A stretch of 64,000 bases of DNA from Streptomyces verrucosisporus (GTDB taxonomy: Bacteria; Actinomycetota; Actinomycetes; Streptomycetales; Streptomycetaceae). This document shows, piece by piece, positions 60,294-64,000 of the stretch. Both the position numbers and the translations under genes were made by a program. The first letter of the stretch is position 1, and each line of letters opens with the position of its first letter. The stretch is taken from positions 372,001 through 436,000 of the forward strand of contig NZ_JADEYH010000002.1 in assembly GCF_017114865.1 (NCBI RefSeq), given 5' to 3'. The notes under the pieces are model-generated. The model saw only the letters and a program-made list of their open reading frames with translations, did no database searches and was not told the DNA's origin.

Positions 60294-60797
60294 GAGCTGG
60301 GCGGCGCACCCCCCGACTATCTGTCGGTGTACGGCACACTCTTCCTCGTCGGCGCCATGGCCGCGGCGCGGGCGGAGGACCGGGCGACGACACGGGCCTT
60401 CCTCCAGGAGGCGGACGAGGCCGCACGAAGGCTCGGAACGGACGCCAACCACATGTGGACCGCCTTCGGACCGACCAATGTGGCCATCCACCGCGTGGCC
60501 ACGGCCGGGGAACTCGGTGACGTACAGGTCGCCGCAGACCTCGGACAGCGGATCGACACCCGCAGGATGCCGGTCGAGCGACGGGTACGGCACAGTCTCG
60601 AAGTCGCCCGCGCGCTGAGTGCGTGGAACCGCACCGACGAAGCTTTGGCCAAACTGCTGGAAGCCGAACAGGACGCCCCCGAGCAGATCCGCCACCACTA
60701 CATGAGCCGTGAACTGGTCGTCGGCTGGGTGCGTGGCACCCGGGGCCGGCCCTCCCAGCCCGTGGCCGAACTGGCCCGGAGGCTTCGCATCGTCTGA
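60294..60797 (+). pseudogene. C-terminal remnant of an XRE-TPR regulator
   Basis: The last about 167 codons of a Streptomyces XRE regulator with TPR-like repeats: PDYLSVYGTLFLVGAMAAAR, FLQEADEAARRLGTDANHMW, TAFGPTNVAIHRVATAGELG and VRHSLEVARALSAWNRTDEA. The N-terminal helix-turn-helix is missing; the frame upstream is low-quality sequence antisense to the zinc-ribbon gene. Such regulators are normally about 400 residues and are followed, as here, by a NUDIX gene. Confidence 0.75.
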
Positions 60798-60803
60798 AGT
60801 GGC

Positions 60804-60809
60804 TAGGGT
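60804..60809 (+). promoter_or_regulatory. Putative -10 box for a leaderless NUDIX transcript
   Basis: TAGGGT, seven bases before GTG 60817, with no ribosome site in between. Transcription likely starts at or next to the GTG. Confidence 0.45.
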
Positions 60810-60816
60810 CCACGGT

Positions 60817-61293
60817 GTGAGCGACAACGAACACGAGGCCAAGATGGCGCGTCCACGTATGGCGGCGGGGGCGCTCTTCTTCGACGACACCGACCGGGTC
60901 CTGCTGGTCGAACCGACGTACAAGGACTACCTCGACATCCCCGGCGGCTACGTCGAACGAGGCGAGTCGCCGCTGCGGGCCTGCGTACGTGAGGTCCACG
61001 AGGAACTGGGCATCTCACCTCCCATCGGACGACTGCTGGTCGTGGACTGGGCACCGGGCCCCGGAGAGGGAGACAAGGTTCTCTACCTCTTCGACGGCGG
61101 GGCCCTGAGCGCCGAAGACCGCGAGCGGATCGAACTGCAGGCGGAAGAGCTGCGCGACTACGGCTTCTACCGTGCGGAGCGGGTTCCCGAGTTGACCATC
61201 CCGCGCCTTGCGCGGCGCGTCGCCGCCGGTATTCAAGCCCGAGCGGACAGAGGAACCGTCTACCTGGAACATGGCTCTCAGCCCGTGCGCTGA
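60817..61293 (+). CDS. NUDIX hydrolase
   Basis: 158 residues. The complete NUDIX box begins with GGYVERGESPLRAC and ends with REVHEELGI (G-x5-E-x7-REV-x-EE-x-G, about residues 47-69). VLLVEPTYKDYLDIP before it replaces the usual R/K-rich start. In Streptomyces this NUDIX type is often adjacent to an XRE-TPR regulator; that partner is a remnant here, so the gene may have lost its control. GTG 60817. Confidence 0.87.
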   Translation: MSDNEHEAKMARPRMAAGALFFDDTDRVLLVEPTYKDYLDIPGGYVERGESPLRACVREVHEELGISPPIGRLLVVDWAPGPGEGDKVLYLFDGGALSAEDRERIELQAEELRDYGFYRAERVPELTIPRLARRVAAGIQARADRGTVYLEHGSQPVR

Positions 61294-61577
61294 CAAGACC
61301 TGAGACCTCTCAGGCACGGGCTCGCTCTATTCCCGGCGCCCCGGCGTTCCACCGGCAGCAGGCCCGCGGCCGTCATGGCCACCGCCGCCGGGGCGGTGAG
61401 GGGGACGGCGATCAGCGGTGCGGAAGCGGCCCTCCAGCAGGCCGCCGAAGCCGGTGCGCAGGCGTCCGGGCCCCGGGGGTCGCTGTGGTCCGCATACGCG
61501 CAGCCCGGCGCGCAACGCCGCCGGCCCGGCAGGGCGGAGGCGCTCAAAGGCCCTGCCGGGGAAGTGCGTCGCGGTAC

Positions 61578-62558
61578 TCAGGCCGCCGGACGGACCACCG
61601 TGGCGCCCGGCGCCGGGCTCGTGGCGGTGTGGGCGGTTCGGCAGACGCCCGAGGCGCGCAGGGCGAAGGCGATGTCCGAGGCAGCCGCCGCGTCCTCGGC
61701 CAGGAAGGCGCAGGTCGGTCCGGAGCCGGAGACCAGGGCGGCCAGCGCGCCCGCCCGGGTGCCCACCGCCAGGGTGTCGTCCAGGGAGGGCAGCAGGGAG
61801 ACGGCGGCGGGCTGGAGGTCGTTGGACAGCTGCCCGGCCAGCTCGGCCGCGTCCCCGGCGCGCAGCGCGGCCAGCAGCGCGGGGGAGGCCTCGGGCGCGG
61901 GTACGGCGTCCACGCCCGCGCCGCCGCCGCGCACCTCGCGCAGCCGGTCGCACTCGCGGTAGACGGCCGGGGTGGACAGCCCGCCCTCGGCGACGGCGAA
62001 CACCCAGTGGAGGACGCCGCCCACCTCCAGCGGCGTCAGCAGCTCGCCACGGCCCCGGCCCAGCGCCGCGCCGCCGACCAGGGAGAAGGGCACGTCCGAG
62101 CCCAACTCCGCGCAGATCCCAAGAAGTTCCTCGCGCGAGGCGCCCGTGCCCCACAGCGCGTCGCAGGCCAGCAGCGCGCCCGCCGCGTCCGCGCTGCCGC
62201 CGGCCATGCCGCCGGCCACGGGGATCTCCTTGCTGATGTGCAGATGGACGTCCGGCACGAGGCCGTACCGCGCGGCGAGCGCGTCGGCGGCGCGGACGGC
62301 CAGATTGGTGCGGTCCAGCGGCACCTGGTCGGTGTCCGGTCCGGAGCAGGTCACACGCGGGCCCTCGCCGGGGGCCGTGGCGGTGGCGGTGACCTCGTCG
62401 TACAGGCCGACGGCCAGGAAGACGTTGGCCAGGTCGTGGAAGCCGTCCGGCCGCAGCCCGCCGACCGCGAGCTGCACGTTGACCTTGGCGGGTACGCGTA
62501 CGGTGACCGGCGCGGCGGTACGGGCGGTGTCCGGGCCGGCCGTCTGTGCGGTGCTCAT
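61578..62558 (-). CDS. ispE: 4-diphosphocytidyl-2-C-methyl-D-erythritol kinase IspE
   Basis: 326 residues, GHMP kinase of the non-mevalonate isoprenoid pathway. [20 protein letters not shown] holds the substrate Lys and Asn; [18 protein letters not shown] is the ATP loop; [20 protein letters not shown] has the catalytic Asp; [12 protein letters not shown] is the third GHMP motif. ATG 62558 overlaps the ksgA stop. Usual size. Confidence 0.94.
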   Translation of the reverse strand: MSTAQTAGPDTARTAAPVTVRVPAKVNVQLAVGGLRPDGFHDLANVFLAVGLYDEVTATATAPGEGPRVTCSGPDTDQVPLDRTNLAVRAADALAARYGLVPDVHLHISKEIPVAGGMAGGSADAAGALLACDALWGTGASREELLGICAELGSDVPFSLVGGAALGRGRGELLTPLEVGGVLHWVFAVAEGGLSTPAVYRECDRLREVRGGGAGVDAVPAPEASPALLAALRAGDAAELAGQLSNDLQPAAVSLLPSLDDTLAVGTRAGALAALVSGSGPTCAFLAEDAAAASDIAFALRASGVCRTAHTATSPAPGATVVRPAA

Positions 62559-63469
62559 GTGCTGGTGGTGCCCTTCCGCTCCGCGATGGCCGCGAAGTCC
62601 TCGATCGTCAGTGACTCCCCCCGGGCGCGGGGGTCGGTCCCCGCGGCCGTCAGCGCCGCCTCGGCCGCCGCGGCCGAGCCCGCCCAGCCCGCCAGCGCCG
62701 CGCGCAGCGTCTTGCGGCGCTGGGCGAAGGCGGCGTCCACCACGGCGAAGACCTCCCGCCGGGTGGCACTGGTGCGCGGCGGCTCGCGCCGGGTCAGCGA
62801 CACCAGCCCGGAGTCCACGTTGGGCGCGGGCCAGAAGACGTTGCGCCCGATGGCCCCGGCCCGCCGCACCTCCGCGTACCAGGCGGCCTTCACCGACGGC
62901 ACCCCGTAGACCTTGGAGCCCGGCTCGGCCGCGAGCCGGTCGGCGACCTCGGCCTGGACCATCACCAGGCCGTGCTCGATCGACGGGAACGTCGCCAGCA
63001 TGTGCAGCAGGACGGGTACGGCGACGTTGTAGGGAAGGTTGGCGACCAGCGCGGTGGGCTCGGGGCCGGGCAGTTCGGTGACGCGCATCGCGTCGCGGTG
63101 GACGAGCGCGAAGCGGTCGGACCGGCCGGGCAGCCGGGCTGAGACGGTCGCGGGCAGCGCGGCCGCCAGCACGTCGTCGATCTCCACCGCCGTCACCCAG
63201 GAGGCCTCCTGGAGCAGGGCCAGCGTCAGCGACCCCAGCCCCGGGCCGACCTCGACCACCACGTCCTCGGGCGTCACCCGCGCGGTCCGCACGATCCGGC
63301 GGACGGTGTTGGCGTCGATGACGAAGTTCTGGCCGCGCTGCTTGGTGGGGCGCACCCCCAGCGCGGCGGCCAGCTCGCGGATGTCGGCGGGGCCGAGGAG
63401 GGCGTCGGCACCGGCACCGGCACCGGCACCGGCGTCGGGGGAGGGGGAGGGGGAGGGGGCTGAGCTCAC
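62555..63469 (-). CDS. ksgA: 16S rRNA dimethyladenosine transferase KsgA/RsmA
   Basis: 304 residues. Dimethylates A1518 and A1519 of 16S rRNA late in 30S assembly. [20 protein letters not shown], the AdoMet motif [12 protein letters not shown], the catalytic NLPY in [14 protein letters not shown], and [14 protein letters not shown] are typical. The first 20 residues are SPSPSP and AGAGAGA runs encoded by tandem DNA repeats (near 63406-63455). GTG 63469 overlaps the rpf stop. Streptomyces needs it for full translation; loss gives kasugamycin resistance. Confidence 0.95.
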   Translation of the reverse strand: MSSAPSPSPSPDAGAGAGAGADALLGPADIRELAAALGVRPTKQRGQNFVIDANTVRRIVRTARVTPEDVVVEVGPGLGSLTLALLQEASWVTAVEIDDVLAAALPATVSARLPGRSDRFALVHRDAMRVTELPGPEPTALVANLPYNVAVPVLLHMLATFPSIEHGLVMVQAEVADRLAAEPGSKVYGVPSVKAAWYAEVRRAGAIGRNVFWPAPNVDSGLVSLTRREPPRTSATRREVFAVVDAAFAQRRKTLRAALAGWAGSAAAAEAALTAAGTDPRARGESLTIEDFAAIAERKGTTST

Positions 63470-64000
63470 CGGTGCAGTTTACGGCCGCACACCGGCCAGG
63501 GACTCGCGCCCTTCTGCACGTACAGCTTCTTCGCCCGGTAGGTCTGCTCGGCCGGGGGAGCGTCCTGCGGGCGGCCCTCCCCGCCCAGGGAGCGCCAGGT
63601 GCGGGTGTCGAACTGGTAGAGCCCGCCGTGGCCGCCGGGGCCCACCGCGTCCGGGCGGCCGCCGGACTCGCAGCGGGCCAGGGCCTCCCAGTCCAGGCCG
63701 TCGGCGCCCCGCACCGAGGAGGGCGGCTCGGCGGTGCCCACGCGCACGATCTGCGGCCTGGGCGCGCGCACCACCGCCGTCCCGGTCAGGCGGGGCCGCT
63801 GCCGCACCCCGTCGACCGTGCGCACCTCGTAGGTCAGCCGGCGCAGCCCCGGCAGACCCGTCCGCTCCACCACCTCGGCGCCGCGGAACAGGGACGGGTC
63901 CGCGCGCCGCTCGGTGGTGTACGGGATGGGTTCGTCGCGCACCCGCTCGGTCTCGGTGATGCGCAGCACGGTGACGGTCTGGCCGTCGCGGGGGAAGGAG
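63466..64000 (-). CDS. rpfB: Resuscitation-promoting factor (RpfB-like), 5' end outside window
   Basis: The last about 177 codons are inside the window. A G5 domain ([20 protein letters not shown]) is followed by the transglycosylase-like Rpf domain: [20 protein letters not shown] with the catalytic Glu, [16 protein letters not shown], and the C-terminal cysteine of the disulphide in PWPVCGRKL. Rpf cleaves peptidoglycan in spore or dormant cell walls. The frame is open to base 64000. rpf-ksgA-ispE in this order matches M. tuberculosis Rv1009-Rv1011. Confidence 0.93.
   Translation of the reverse strand, partial: SFPRDGQTVTVLRITETERVRDEPIPYTTERRADPSLFRGAEVVERTGLPGLRRLTYEVRTVDGVRQRPRLTGTAVVRAPRPQIVRVGTAEPPSSVRGADGLDWEALARCESGGRPDAVGPGGHGGLYQFDTRTWRSLGGEGRPQDAPPAEQTYRAKKLYVQKGASPWPVCGRKLHR

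Noticed and set aside
61294..61577. Possible small gene between the NUDIX gene and ispE
   Set aside because: Open frames exist on both strands but none has a ribosome site or a recognisable sequence; 284 bp of apparent non-coding DNA.

Overview
This 64-kb window is high-GC chromosomal DNA from a Streptomyces or a very close relative. The evidence is strong G/C at third codon positions, GTG/TTG starts, ATGA-type gene overlaps, and recognisable Streptomyces genes: the sigma factor HrdD, an SsgA-like protein matching SsgE, the divisome protein SepX/GlpR, and a split tricorn-type protease. Gene order also matches an old actinobacterial block known from Mycobacterium tuberculosis. That block is mscL, ruc, formyl-THF cyclo-ligase, galU, glp (moeA), rimJ and glpR on the left, and ispE, ksgA and rpfB on the right. 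Here the two halves are separated by about 41 kb of Streptomyces-specific and accessory genes.

Left part (1-20.7 kb), mostly core genes: a secreted GH3 hexosaminidase (cut by the window edge); a GNAT; hrdD with an exact match to the sigma-R promoter consensus; a P1/S58 peptidase; mscL; a SAF-domain protein; methylthioadenosine phosphorylase; a Ruc/FmdB zinc-ribbon chaperone with a CIRCE element; an MFS exporter; a K+/H+ antiporter; a penicillin-acylase family enzyme; formyl-THF cyclo-ligase. Then comes the galU-glp-moaC-mog-rimJ-sepX run, in which molybdopterin genes sit inside a cell-division locus, followed by tRNA-Ala(CGC).

Accessory region (20.8-33.9 kb): just downstream of the tRNA is a defence island. 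It holds a HEPN-motif Abi-like protein overlapping a half-length HsdS-like protein, then hsdM, a full hsdS of visibly lower GC, hsdR and a YgjP-type metallopeptidase. After it come a small GntR regulator divergent from three overlapping orphan genes, a CmtR-like Cd/Pb sensor with a CDF efflux gene, and a NUDIX hydrolase.

Surface/light region (33.9-41 kb): a MerR regulator with a cobalamin-binding domain is divergent from an ECF (SigK-like) sigma factor. This is followed by a DUF4383 membrane protein, a DUF4397 secreted protein, a class F sortase, a short zinc-finger anti-sigma and an LAxTG surface protein. The last of these and the next gene (arylamine N-acetyltransferase) are broken by three frameshifts, each equivalent to a net one-base loss. 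It looks like a light- or B12-responsive cell-surface regulon, partly decayed or misassembled.

Right part (41-64 kb): exonuclease III; a MerR/FUSC pair; a Baeyer-Villiger monooxygenase/hydrolase/SDR operon with operator-like palindromes; an XRE regulator with a quinone reductase; the tricorn protease; ssgE; a Co/Ni ECF transporter (cbiMQO) preceded by a Nur-type nickel box; a serine hydrolase; an SDR; remnants of an XRE-TPR regulator and of a zinc-ribbon gene; a NUDIX hydrolase; and ispE-ksgA-rpfB in overlapping order. No CRISPR array, rRNA or transposase was found.
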